Assembly: GCF_000142905.1 (NCBI RefSeq)
Contig: NW_013657672.1
Location: forward strand, 45,961 to 92,302
Reading direction: 5' to 3'
Length of the DNA stretch: 46,342 bases
Origin: Thecamonas trahens ATCC 50062
Taxonomy: Eukaryota; Apusozoa; Apusomonadida; Apusomonadidae
In this document: positions 11,508-21,300 of the stretch, piece after piece
Position numbering within the stretch: the first letter of the stretch is position 1
Layout of the letters: every line of letters starts with the position of its first letter
The notes under the pieces: model-generated
What the model was told of the DNA's origin: nothing
Seen by the model: only the letters and a program-made list of their open reading frames with translations
The model's database searches: none
Translations under genes and position numbers: made by a program

Positions 11508-12244
11508 CGTGTTCTGAAGTGTTTGGCGGCAGCTGCTGATTAGTTGGTGGACAAAGAGACGAAACAGACGAGTGTTCGGGAAAAAGGCCTTCGACTTTGT
11601 CGGGGTTTCTTCGATGCGCTTGGTGCGGAGTGCGGAGAAACAGTCCAAGGGGAAGGAGAACGTGCTAAGTGGGTCACAGTAGCACTCGGTCGTGCGAGTA
11701 GAGGGGCGAAGGAAGACTGGTGGCTTGGCAGGGAGTAGAAGGTCGGTGTTCCAAGCAAAGCCGTGAGAGAGATGGTTGCCGCTTCTGCACGCGTTGTGAA
11801 GTCGTGTGTTCGCTGCGGAACGAGCGGGTGGGTACATTCTGCAACAAACGTTTTTGCCGCCAGTCAAACTGTCAAAAATTGCCTGAGGGCTCGCAGTCCA
11901 ACGCCACGTCCCTCTGTCCACTGCAACGTTTCCTGCCCACCTGCTTTGAAGTCGATACTAGTCCGGCATGGCTTCTCCTTGCCAGCTTTGTCTCAACGTC
12001 ACAAGGCTGGTTCCTCGCCCGCAAGGGAGTGCTCTAGATAGGCGCGGGTTGCGGCTGGAATGACGCGGCATATTTTTCACGCTTTTGAACCAATTTAGCG
12101 CGTTGGATAAGGCTGGGCAGGAGAGCAGCAACCAGCTGGTGGCTGACGACAGCCTACAGTCAATATGCAACCCCCCCCCCCTCAATTCGACAACTGCTGA
12201 AGCGGCCGGTTTTTTTTCCTCCGCTCTCCGCTCCCGCATATTAA
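11508..12244 (-). promoter_or_regulatory. Intergenic region: bZIP promoter and exportin-5 3' flank
   Basis: About 740 bp between two minus-strand genes. It is less GC-biased than the genes and holds a run of 11 C (12171-12181), which is G in the sense of exportin-5. No convincing exon, tRNA or other RNA gene was seen. The open frame crossing 11508-11921 is treated as bZIP leader. Confidence 0.4.
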
Positions 12245-15200
12245 TTATTGGATGAGGATCGGCGCGATGATGGTGCCCTTGACAGCGCCTTCGGTCACGG
12301 CCGCCGCCGCCGAGCGGAAGAGGTTGCGTGAGGTGTTGCACGAGGTGACTTGGTGGAGGAGGCCGCGAAAGGCGTGATGCGCGGCGGCACGAGCCTTGCC
12401 CTCCGGCGCAGCCGAGATCTCGGCCTCGACGCTGCGGAGGGCGTGAGCAGTGACGCCAGGCGCATTGCCGAAGATGGTGTGCAGGAGGTCGAGCGCGCCG
12501 GCGGAGGCCAGCTCCAGATACGCGTCGGCAAGGGCGTGGATTACGGTGATGCCGTCGTAGTCGGTCTGCACGTGCGAGAGCACATTGAGCATGCCCTCGA
12601 CAATCTGCGGAACAAGCGGCGCAAAGGCGTCGTCGCCGGCAAAGAGCTTGACCACGCGCGAGGCGAGCGTTACGCCGATGACGTGTGCACGCGGCGCTGG
12701 CCACCACAGCAGCTTGACCGAGGCCTCGACAAAGAGCGACCGCATCGGCTCCTGCAGGACAAAGACATCAGCTGCGAGGACCGAGTTGTTGCGAGACGGC
12801 AGTCGCGATGAAAGCGACCGCAGCTGCGAGGCTAGCAGCCGCGTCGCCACCTGCAGCGCGTTGTTGATCCGGCTCTCCTCGGCCTGCGCCGCCTCGGCCC
12901 CGTGGCGTTCCGAGAGCGCCGCGAGCGTCGCGCCCGACCCGAGCGCCTCCCACTCGGCCACGAGCCGCTCAAAGAGCGCTCCTGTCCACAGATGCAGCAG
13001 CGGGTGAAGGAGCGAGTCGTGGTGGGCTTTGGGCGTCCGGGCCCGAAGCGGCGCAATGATCTTCTGCACCATCGGCTCTAACACCGCGAGCGACGTCGTC
13101 CCGACGTGCTCCACAATCGCCGCTGCCAGCGCCGCGCCCATGTCGGGTAGCTCGCAGGTGACGTGCGGGTACTCGAGCGCGACGTGGATGACCCCGTAGA
13201 GCTCGCGGACCACGGCATGCATCCACCACTGCAGAAGGACTGCCGGTGAGCCAAACTTGGAGCCATCGCCCGGGTTAAGCCCGTGCCGCAGCAGCAATGA
13301 CGGCACTGCCGGTGAGCTCCATGCGCTCTCGTTGACCGCAAGCAGCTTTGGTGGTGGGAGGAGGAAGGCGTCGGCAAACGCGTCCGGGAGCGCTGCAGCT
13401 GTGCTGGGCGCCAGCAGCGAGTGGAGCGACGAGAGCAGCGCGAGCATCGGGCCGAGCACCACAGGAATGGCGCTGGTCACCGCTTCCGACCGCCATCCGC
13501 GCGAGAACGAAAACACCGTGTTGACCACGCTCACCAGATGGAAGATGGAGTTGCGGAAGCCAAGCGAGGCGCCCGAGTGCGCCTTGCTCGCGTCGTCGAG
13601 ACCAAGCGCTTGCGCCAGCGCCTGGGGGCTCGCCACCGCTCCGCCGAGCTCGGTACCGGTCCACGCCGGCATGACCTCGCTCAGCATACCGCCTACCAGC
13701 TCGTCGCGCGCGCCCGGCTCAAGCCCGTCTGCGAGCAGCAGAATCGCCTCGTAGAGCAGCGGTGTCTCAAAGTCTAGCACCGCCTGAGCTTCGCGCAGTC
13801 GCGCCACTTCGCCGCGCAGTCGCGCCAGTGATCCGTCGAGCTGCTCGCCGGCCGCCAAGCAGAGAAGAGTGAGCTCGTGCGCCGCTCGCCGGCGTATCTC
13901 AAACGTGCCTTGGCCCTCGACGGCGGCATCAAGCGGCGCGTCCGACGCCGAGCCTGAGAGCCGGACCGTCGCCATTGAGAACAAGAGATCAAGAACCGGC
14001 TGAGCTGCCTCGGGCAGCGCAGAAATAAAGGGGAAGAAGGCAGCGACGAGATGAAGGTACTCATCAAGCACGGATTCGGTCGTCACCGCCGCCGATCCGA
14101 GCGCGCTCACAAACTCGAGCACAAACTGCAGGAGCGCGCCAAACGTCGCCCGCGCCTCGTCCTGGTCTTCGTGTGCCCGTGTCTCGCTCAGCAGGCTCAC
14201 ATCCGACAACGGCTGACCGTCATCGACGAGGACCCACCGCGGAACGCACGCCACAGTCGCCCGCAGCATCCGCGCCGCGCCGGCAAGGAGCCGGCCAAAA
14301 TCGGGCCCGGCCTCGCCGCTGGGTACCAGCCCGCACACCGCCTGAACGTAGCTGGCGGCAAAGACCAGCGTCTTTGTCCCATGCAGCTTGGCCAGCTCGC
14401 CCACCACCGCGTCAGTGCCATCGGCGAGCGCCTCGGCCGCAGCCTCGGCAGCAGGCCCGTCGTCGTACTCGTATGCTGCTCGCTGTGCGATCGCGGTCTC
14501 GCCGCGGATCTGTGCCCGCGCCTGGTACCATGCCACCACGCACTCCTCAATCCGGGTCACCACGGTTGCAGTCGAGGACTCGCCGGGCGTCAGCAGCTCT
14601 GTCCGCAGCAGCGAGGCCACCAGCCGCGGCAGTGGCTGGACAAGCTTGAGCGATGGCGCACTCGCTAGCGCGAGCATCGCCTCGAGGTACGACCACCAAG
14701 AGTCATGGATGCCGAGCGCCTCGCCGCGAGTAGCCCGCCGCCGCACAAGCGCAAGGTGGAAGAGGCCGAGGTCGGCTAGGACCGCTACCAGTAGCGTTAC
14801 AAACTCGTAGTGCGCAACGTCGTCGACCTGCGCATCGCTCGCCAGCGGCGCCATCAGCGGCTCCAGAAAGTCGAAAACTACGAGGATGTGGTTGGCGAGG
14901 GCAGAATCCGACTGTCGGTCGAGGAGCGCAACAATGACGCCGAGTGCGGCCTTGCGCGCGCTGGTATCGTCGACGGCAGCTGCCACGCTTGCGAGCAGCG
15001 AACGAAAGGCGTCGGCCGGAATGCTGCCGACGTCGGCGAGCTGCATGATGTTGTGCAGCGCTGCAAGCGCGAGGGGCGCCAGGCTACGGCCCGGCGAGCC
15101 AGCTGCCTCGCCCATGGCAAACTGGAGCGCGTTGCCAGCCAGTTCGAGAATGGGTGCCTCGACTACAGCCCACGCGTCCTTGAGCTCGTGCGAGCGGGCG

Positions 15201-15832
15201 ATGGCCGCCGGCGCCGTCGATGACGTCGGCTTAAACCTTGTTGCCCGGTACAGACCATGGACAAATCCCTCGACGGCAGAGAGGACGGCGCCGGCAACCT
15301 CGAGCGAGCTTGAGCTCTCCATCTGCGCCACCAAGCTGTCGACCAGGTCGGGCCAGTTGGTCGGCCATAGCGAGAGCGCCAGTGAGACGAGCACGTCGAC
15401 AATCTTGCTCTGCACAAAGCCTGCAGCATAGACCTCATCCGGCAGCAGCTTGCCAGCAAGCGGCGAGTCGGTTGGACCTGTGTTGACCAGCAGCGCCATG
15501 ACATACGCCCGGAGCGCTGACACACCATCGCTGGTCAAGCTCTCGCTCACGCCGGCCATGAGGGCACCCTCCATCATGCCGAGGCCAGCGTGAACCATGG
15601 CCGGCGCCAGATCTGAGCCGAGGCCAGCGGCCACAATCATCGGTGCGAGCGAGAGCGAAAGCAGCGGATCGCGATTGATGTCGACAACAAATGCCGATGC
15701 CTGCGACAGTTCTGTGGAAGATGCTGAGCCTGCCGAGAGCGAGGTAGCCACGGCGTGGACGGCTGTCTGTGACTGCTCCTCGTCGACCTGGGAGGGCTTG
15801 GGCAGATAGCTGACCCATTCACCCGCACTCAT
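12245..15832 (-). CDS. XPO5: Exportin-5/HASTY-type nuclear export receptor
   Basis: This 1195-residue, single-exon protein is a HEAT-repeat karyopherin of the exportin-5 family, which carries double-stranded RNAs (pre-miRNA, tRNA) out of the nucleus with RanGTP. Length matches human XPO5 (1204). Evidence: an Xpo1-type helix pair with FVQSKIVDVLVSLALSLWPTNWPDL at ~139-163; a central GFRNSIFHLVSVVNTVFSFSRG segment; LEPMVQKIIAPL followed by LLHPLLHLWTGALFERLVAEWEAL; and the C-terminal WWPAPRAHVIGVTLASRVVKLF segment, which align in order with XPO5. The extreme N-terminus is weakly conserved. The start at 15832 is the first ATG in a frame with no good upstream extension. It is divergent from the gene at 16313 and shares a minisatellite-bearing promoter. 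XPO5 versus a related exportin rests on order and length, not on an alignment score. Confidence 0.72.
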   Translation of the reverse strand: MSAGEWVSYLPKPSQVDEEQSQTAVHAVATSLSAGSASSTELSQASAFVVDINRDPLLSLSLAPMIVAAGLGSDLAPAMVHAGLGMMEGALMAGVSESLTSDGVSALRAYVMALLVNTGPTDSPLAGKLLPDEVYAAGFVQSKIVDVLVSLALSLWPTNWPDLVDSLVAQMESSSSLEVAGAVLSAVEGFVHGLYRATRFKPTSSTAPAAIARSHELKDAWAVVEAPILELAGNALQFAMGEAAGSPGRSLAPLALAALHNIMQLADVGSIPADAFRSLLASVAAAVDDTSARKAALGVIVALLDRQSDSALANHILVVFDFLEPLMAPLASDAQVDDVAHYEFVTLLVAVLADLGLFHLALVRRRATRGEALGIHDSWWSYLEAMLALASAPSLKLVQPLPRLVASLLRTELLTPGESSTATVVTRIEECVVAWYQARAQIRGETAIAQRAAYEYDDGPAAEAAAEALADGTDAVVGELAKLHGTKTLVFAASYVQAVCGLVPSGEAGPDFGRLLAGAARMLRATVACVPRWVLVDDGQPLSDVSLLSETRAHEDQDEARATFGALLQFVLEFVSALGSAAVTTESVLDEYLHLVAAFFPFISALPEAAQPVLDLLFSMATVRLSGSASDAPLDAAVEGQGTFEIRRRAAHELTLLCLAAGEQLDGSLARLRGEVARLREAQAVLDFETPLLYEAILLLADGLEPGARDELVGGMLSEVMPAWTGTELGGAVASPQALAQALGLDDASKAHSGASLGFRNSIFHLVSVVNTVFSFSRGWRSEAVTSAIPVVLGPMLALLSSLHSLLAPSTAAALPDAFADAFLLPPPKLLAVNESAWSSPAVPSLLLRHGLNPGDGSKFGSPAVLLQWWMHAVVRELYGVIHVALEYPHVTCELPDMGAALAAAIVEHVGTTSLAVLEPMVQKIIAPLRARTPKAHHDSLLHPLLHLWTGALFERLVAEWEALGSGATLAALSERHGAEAAQAEESRINNALQVATRLLASQLRSLSSRLPSRNNSVLAADVFVLQEPMRSLFVEASVKLLWWPAPRAHVIGVTLASRVVKLFAGDDAFAPLVPQIVEGMLNVLSHVQTDYDGITVIHALADAYLELASAGALDLLHTIFGNAPGVTAHALRSVEAEISAAPEGKARAAAHHAFRGLLHQVTSCNTSRNLFRSAAAAVTEGAVKGTIIAPILIQ

Positions 15833-16312
15833 GACTTTGTCGATGACAAAGGTGAAGATGGAGACAGATGCTGGTCATGTGTGTAGTCTGTCGCTGTTGC
15901 TGTCGGTGCTTGAGTCGGCGAGTGTCCGACTCAACCGCCGTTTCGTTCGATATGGCATGAGACGTAGGACGGAGGCCAACCATGATTAACTCTTGTTCAT
16001 GCTAATGCATACCCCCACACACAACCATTAACTCTTGTTCATGCTAATGCATACCCCCCCACACAACCATTAACTCTTGTTCATGCTAATGCATACCCCC
16101 CCACACAACCATTAACTCTTGTTCATGCTAATGCATACCCCCTACACAACCATTAACTCTTGTTCATGCTAATGCATACCCCCACACACAACCATTAACT
16201 CTTGTTCATGCTAATGCATACCCCCCACACAACCATTAACTCTTGTTCATGCTAATGCATACCCCCACGCACCCCACGCACACACACAAACACACACACA
16301 CACCTCTCAGAC
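15833..16312. promoter_or_regulatory. Divergent promoter between exportin-5 and the EEP-fold gene
   Basis: 480 bp lie between the two start codons. The exportin-side half contains a perfect 8-bp inverted repeat, TGAGTCGG at 15911-15918 and its complement at 15926-15933, with a 7-bp spacer; each arm has an AP-1/GCN4-like half site. The rest is a seven-copy minisatellite (15979-16265) and then a CA-rich tract (~16267-16306) just before the ATG at 16313. Confidence 0.55.
15979..16265. repeat. 41-42 bp minisatellite, seven copies
   Basis: The core ATTAACTCTTGTTCATGCTA begins at 15985, 16027, 16069, 16111, 16152, 16194 and 16235, giving periods of 41-42 bp. The core is followed by ATGCAT and a C-rich, CA-rich tail. 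The cores are identical; length varies only in the C run. The unit contains an octamer-like ATGCTAAT and the palindrome ATGCAT. The array is much more AT-rich than its surroundings. Confidence 0.93.
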
Positions 16313-17851
16313 ATGCACCTCCTCACCCCCACCCTTTCCCTCGCCCTCGCCCTCACCCTCATCCTCATCCTCCTCCCCCCCCACACACACACCCGAGTCG
16401 TCCCGTCGTCCGCACTGCTGCAGCCGGCGGCCGAGTCCGCGCCAGATGGAGCCTACGGCGGGGTCATGCCGGGTTATGCCCGCCACGCAGGCGGCCTGAG
16501 TCTCATACCAGGCGACGATGGCTACGCCCGTGTCATCGATGAGGCGTACTGGGCTCTCCTTAGACTCGGTCGCCAAGGTATGTGCCTGGACCCGCTCAAG
16601 CATGTCCTGGTCAACGCGTCGGACGTTGCCATCCACATGCTGAGACACTCGACAGACGGACGTAGTCAGCGCATCATCCAGGTCGTCGATGCAGCATATC
16701 GCCCCAGACACTGGGCGGTCTTCTTTGGCTACGCTTTCGACCTCTCCCTCTCCATCAGTCATCCGCACCAGGACGAGCTCTTCCGCCACTCCCTTCGCCT
16801 CACCACTGACGTCTATCGATCGCCGCTCTCCCTCACCCATCACACCTTTGCCCCGCTCCATCCTACCCCATCATCATCATCCTCCTCCTCCTCTCGCAAG
16901 CCGTCGTTCAAGCTCGTCTCGTACAACATCTGGAACACAAATCGCTGGAACGACCGCGCGCATGCTCTGGCTGCTCTTCTCGCCCGCTCTCAGCCCGATG
17001 TCATTGCCCTGCAAGAGGTCCGCCTCGACACCTCGCTCCGCGACGCGCCCGAGTTTGCCTTTGATCCCGACTCGATTCTCGCTCGCCACGACCTCCGCGG
17101 CCTCGATGCGGTCAACCAGGTTGTCCAGCTCGCTCTCCTCCTCCCAGACTACCCACACTTTACCTTTCAGCCCGCCATGTCGTACCCGCAGCTGCCGCTC
17201 GGTCGGGTCGAGGAGGGTCTGCTCTTCTTCTCCAAAACTCCGCTGACAGACACCGCGTATGCTCTGCTCTCCCGCGATGTCGCCCAAGACCACATGGACG
17301 TCCACCAGCGCATCGTCCTCTCTACATCGACCCGCACCGCCTCGGGCGTGGACGTCCAGCTCTTGCAGACCCACATGTCGCTTACTCCGACCGCCCGCCT
17401 CCGAAACATGCTCGAGATCGCCTCGTTTGCCCGCGCCACACAGGGTCGCCGCTCGAAGCTCCAGCTACTCATGGGCGACTTCAACACAGACGTTGCCAAC
17501 GAGCGCACCGGCTGGGGCCAGTCCATCGAGTTTATCGTCGGCCGCCGCCGCATCGCCTCCCGCCATACCCCGGCCCGCTTCCGCGACGCCTGGTACGACG
17601 CCGCCGCTGCGCAAGCACCCCGTCGCCGCCACGGCTACGGCCCGACCTTTCCGGCTCACAACGCCACCCTCCGCATTGACCTTGTCTTCTATCGCAACGT
17701 TCGCCCCTCGCCGGCTGCTCTCTGTCCCGTCGACGTCGACATCCTCGGTGCTGACCATTACGCTGTCGCCCCGCATGACGACCCCGACCCGGTGCTCGTC
17801 TCCGACCACCTTGGCCTCGCCGCCAGCTTTGCTCCCTGTCCTCCAATTTGA
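16313..17851 (+). CDS. Secreted endonuclease/exonuclease/phosphatase-fold hydrolase
   Basis: The 512-residue protein begins with a probable signal peptide (residues 1-~22, a long Leu/Ala/Ile core) and so probably enters the secretory pathway. Residues ~199-507 form an EEP domain with the Mg-dependent phosphoesterase motifs in order: SYNIWN (N205), LQEV (E235), QTH (H354), GDFN (D389, N391), IDLVF (D456) and SDH (D498, H499). All expected catalytic positions are present. The 180-residue stretch between signal peptide and EEP domain is unassigned and ends in a poly-Ser linker (~187-194). Substrate could be a nucleic acid, sphingomyelin-type lipid or phosphoinositide; the sequence does not decide. 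The ATG at 16313 was chosen because it gives the signal peptide. It converges on the reductase gene ending at 18318. Confidence 0.82.
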   Translation: MHLLTPTLSLALALTLILILLPPHTHTRVVPSSALLQPAAESAPDGAYGGVMPGYARHAGGLSLIPGDDGYARVIDEAYWALLRLGRQGMCLDPLKHVLVNASDVAIHMLRHSTDGRSQRIIQVVDAAYRPRHWAVFFGYAFDLSLSISHPHQDELFRHSLRLTTDVYRSPLSLTHHTFAPLHPTPSSSSSSSSRKPSFKLVSYNIWNTNRWNDRAHALAALLARSQPDVIALQEVRLDTSLRDAPEFAFDPDSILARHDLRGLDAVNQVVQLALLLPDYPHFTFQPAMSYPQLPLGRVEEGLLFFSKTPLTDTAYALLSRDVAQDHMDVHQRIVLSTSTRTASGVDVQLLQTHMSLTPTARLRNMLEIASFARATQGRRSKLQLLMGDFNTDVANERTGWGQSIEFIVGRRRIASRHTPARFRDAWYDAAAAQAPRRRHGYGPTFPAHNATLRIDLVFYRNVRPSPAALCPVDVDILGADHYAVAPHDDPDPVLVSDHLGLAASFAPCPPI

Positions 17852-17875
17852 ATCCTTAACGGTACTGTCGTTCAA

Positions 17876-18060
17876 GTGTACAACTCGATGATGCTCGACT
17901 TCCAGGTCACCGGCCGACGCTGTGCCCGACCTAGGAGCATGGGCGAGGCGCGCGAGGTGCCGTACGGCGCCGATCCGGAGGAGCGGCGGGCACGGACGGT
18001 GCGGAGCTTGTCGTTGACGACCCCGACGACCGGGAAGTTGAGCATGACAGAGTTGAACAC
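17876..18060. repeat. Imperfect inverted repeat, 38-bp arms
   Basis: Bases 17876-17913 and the reverse complement of 18023-18060 match at about 30 of 38 positions by hand count, with a ~109 bp loop. The right arm overlaps the 5' end of the piggyBac-like remnant. The arms might be parts of two oppositely oriented element fragments or a terminal structure. Confidence 0.55.
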
Positions 18061-18290
18061 AGCGGCGGGACGGGAGGGCGCGAGGACGTCTTGCGGCGGA
18101 CGAGCTTGCCGATCGGCGTGGCCGCGCAAGTGGTGGTACGCCATCTTGTACTGGATTCTGGACGCCGCGCTCATCAACGCGTACGCGCTCTACGCTGACG
18201 CGAGCCCGCGCTCCACCATGACTCGCTTGGCTTTTCTCCCCGACATCATTTGCTCATGTACTGTGTTGCCCACTTTGAGGCACGCTACAA
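18020..18290 (+). mobile_element. piggyBac-like transposase remnant, copy A
   Basis: One plus frame reads PRKWWYAILYWILDAALINA, then a Tyr/Ala segment ending LAFLPDII. This resembles the C-terminal part of piggyBac-type DDE transposases (KWW...LD.A..NAY.LY). Only about 80 residues are visible, with no DDE triad, no complete frame and no clear terminal repeats or TTAA flanks, so it is a dead fragment. Copy B at 36204-36433 on the opposite strand matches roughly four in five bases over 18020-18249. It lies in the 466 bp between two convergent genes; the rest of that gap (17852-18019, 18291-18317) shows nothing else. Confidence 0.55.
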
Positions 18291-18317
18291 CGCGCCCGGG
18301 CGGCTGTACCGTTAAGG

Positions 18318-21300
18318 TCACGCTCTCTGCTCTGCCACTGCCGTCCCGAGCCCCAGAATCCCACGCACGCACGCCGCAACATAAGCGTCACTCACCACAG
18401 GGAGCGCCGCTCCGCGCGGCAACACCGAGCCGCCCGACTGGGGATCCATCCGCCGCACCACATCCGCGAGTGGGTACAGCGGGTGCTGCTGCTTGCTCAC
18501 CAACGCTTCTGCCCGCTCCTTCCACGCCTCGAGCGGGAGCTCGTCGACATCGATTCCTTCAGCCCGCATCACCGCCACCACCTTGCCGAGCGTCGGTCCG
18601 GCGCCAAAGAGGTTGGCCACCTCCTGCCTATCGTCTTCCGCCACCGCGCGTGCTACCCACTCGACTGGCGCCCAACGAAGCGGCATGGTTGCCTTTTCTG
18701 GCGCCCCGCCAATCTCGGCTATGAGCTTGATGAGCAGGGAGGTAAAGTCGGCCGCGTTCGACGCCCCGTCTGCCGCGCCTGAGATCGCTGTCGGCCGGAA
18801 GACCCGCACCTGGAGCCTCGCACACGCCGCTCCTGCCCGCCGTACAACCTCCTCCGCAACAGCCTTGCTCTGGCCGTATCCCGACTTGCGCGCAAGCAAG
18901 TGTGGCGCCCACGCGTTCCAGTCCTCGTCGTTCGTCTCGCTCGCCGTCGCCGTCGCTGTCACCGCCCCCACCGTCGACACAAACCGGAACGCCGCTCCGC
19001 CGAGCAGCGCGAGCTCGAGCATCCGCCGCGTCCCGCTCACGTTGGCTGCCTCCAGTCCGGCATACGGCAGCGAGAGATTGACCCGCGCGCCCGAGTGCAC
19101 CACCAATCCCACCCCGCCCACAATCTCCGCGTACACATCGGCCGAAAGCCCGAGCTTCTCGGCCTCGAGATCTGCCGCCCGCACAACCACCCGTGGCTCG
19201 GGCTCCGCTCCTATGGCAGCAGCGTACACCGCGCGGAATCGTGCGGTTGCTCCGGCATCGTCCTCGCCGCGCACGAGACACACCACCCGGTCCGCAGACG
19301 GATGTGCCGCCGCCAGTGCAGCCACAAGGTACGGGCCGAGGAAGCCAGTGCTGCCCGAGACAACCACCCAGTTCCCGCACCTAGACTCGGGCCCCGCCTT
19401 AAGCACCGGCGCCAGCGCCGCCATCTGCGCATTGACAGCTCGCTCCCACGCCACAGCATCCTTGCTGCTCGTCCCACTTACCCCGGCCTCCAGCTGCGCC
19501 GCCACATGCACCAGTGGGTACTCGTACAGCGTGGCCATGCTCAGCGCGCCCTCGCCGGCAGCCCCCGCCACCGTGTTGACAATCACCGCTGCCGCCAGTG
19601 AGTCGCCGCCAAGATCTGCAAGCGTCACTTCGTTGCCCACCTCGCCGCTCTCCGGCAACGCGCCCGGTAGCGCCCGATCGACAGCCTCTCGCAGCATGCC
19701 CGCGAGCACAGTCACCTGGTCATTACTCCCAGCGGAGGAGCTCGCACTGCCAGATCTGTACAGCTCGTCGCGGATCGCCCGGTATCGCTTGCCCAGCACT
19801 GCCCGGCGCTTCTTGCCCGTCGGCGTCAGCCCGCCGCACTGGACCGTCCACGCCACCGGCTCGACAAAGACCGCTTGCGGAATCTCTAGAGGACGCAGCT
19901 TGGCCTGCCGCGCCCAGAACCGGACTTCAGTGAGCATCTCGCTGGCGTCGAGCTTGCGACCCGCTTCCGTCGGCACAACTACCACAACCGGACTCCGTTG
20001 CCGCGGCTCGGCCATCACCAGCGTGCTCTCGATGGCCGGCGAAGCCTCCAGCGCCGACTCGATGGCCGCAGGCGCAATCCACTCGCCAGAAACAAGCTTG
20101 ATGCACGAGGCCACCCGGTCTACAATCCTCACCGAGATCCGCCCGCTCTCGCTGTCGACAAAGGTCTCACCGATGTCACCGGTTTTGTAGAACAGTCGCC
20201 CGTCGCCGTGCAGGTCGACGAACCGCTCGGCCGTCGCTTCGGCGTTGCCCCAGTAGCCAGGAATGAGCCGCGGCGAGTGGACGTAGATCTCTCCCACAGA
20301 CACACTACCGGCAGCAACGTCTCCCAACAACTCCTCTGCCAGCGGCTCCAGATGGACCTCGATGCCAGGATAGACAACCCCGTCCCGGGCAATGCCGCCA
20401 GTCTCACGCGAGCCGTACAGATTGACCAGATCGATGCCGAGGACTTGCTTGGCAAACTCGGCGACCTGCTCAGAGAGTGGCGCCCCGCCCGACGTCGCCA
20501 CCATCAGCCGGTTGCCCAGCGAGGCCTTGACGGCTGCTCCAGCCGCGGCGGCGGCCTCGGCCCGTCCCAGCACCCCGTCAGCCATGAGCTCAACCGTTTT
20601 GGCACGGTACTCGTTGTAGAGCGAAGCCCAAAACGACGGTGCCGCTCCGAGGTTGGTCGGCCGCGCGATCTCGAGGTCCCGACGCATGTTTGCCATCGAC
20701 GACGCAAAGATCCGCACCTGCCCAAGCCGCATCGTCGAGAGAAGCGAGAGCACAAACGTGGGATCGAACGACTGAAAGTCGAACCGCACCAGCGGCACGA
20801 CCACCGTGTTCCCGGCCGACGGCCGCATCAACGACTCGGTAAACATCGAGCCCTTGGGCGTGCCTGTCGAGCCCGAGGTGAACAGGACCGCCGTCACCTC
20901 GTCATCGCCGCGGACAACCGGCTCAAACTCAGACCCGGCCTCCCACTCTGCTTTGGCTGCTTTTGCCAGTTCGCCCATCTCCCACACAAGGCATGACATG
21001 GTGGCTTGGGTCTTGCTCGCGACTTGTCCGTCGACCACAACCGCCGCCGGCTGGATCAGTGCCGCGAGCTCGGACAGCGTCTCGCCTGCCAGCGCGGCGT
21101 GAACAGGCACTAGCACTGCGCCACTGAGCACGACGCCAAGGGTCAGCGGGACGTAAGCAGGCGACACATCACACGCCAGCAAAATCCGCGGCGGCTCCTT
21201 TCCGTCGAACTTCTCCTGCTCGAGCATGGCCCGAAAGTACGCTGCGTACGCCCAGCTCGCTGCCGCAACCTCAGCGTAGCTTTGGATCGTCACACCCGAG

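Noticed and set aside
11508-11921. 138-codon upstream extension of the bZIP frame
   Set aside because: Cys/Arg/Ser-rich composition without family resemblance; a good ATG lies at 11507, next to a normal activator-like N-terminus.
15979-16265. CRISPR-like array
   Set aside because: Units are directly abutting, with no unique spacers, in a eukaryotic promoter. It is a minisatellite.
18493-20190. 565-codon plus-strand frame antisense to the reductase
   Set aside because: It is Ser/Ala/Thr/Pro-rich shadow coding opposite the reductase and carrier domains, with no motifs.
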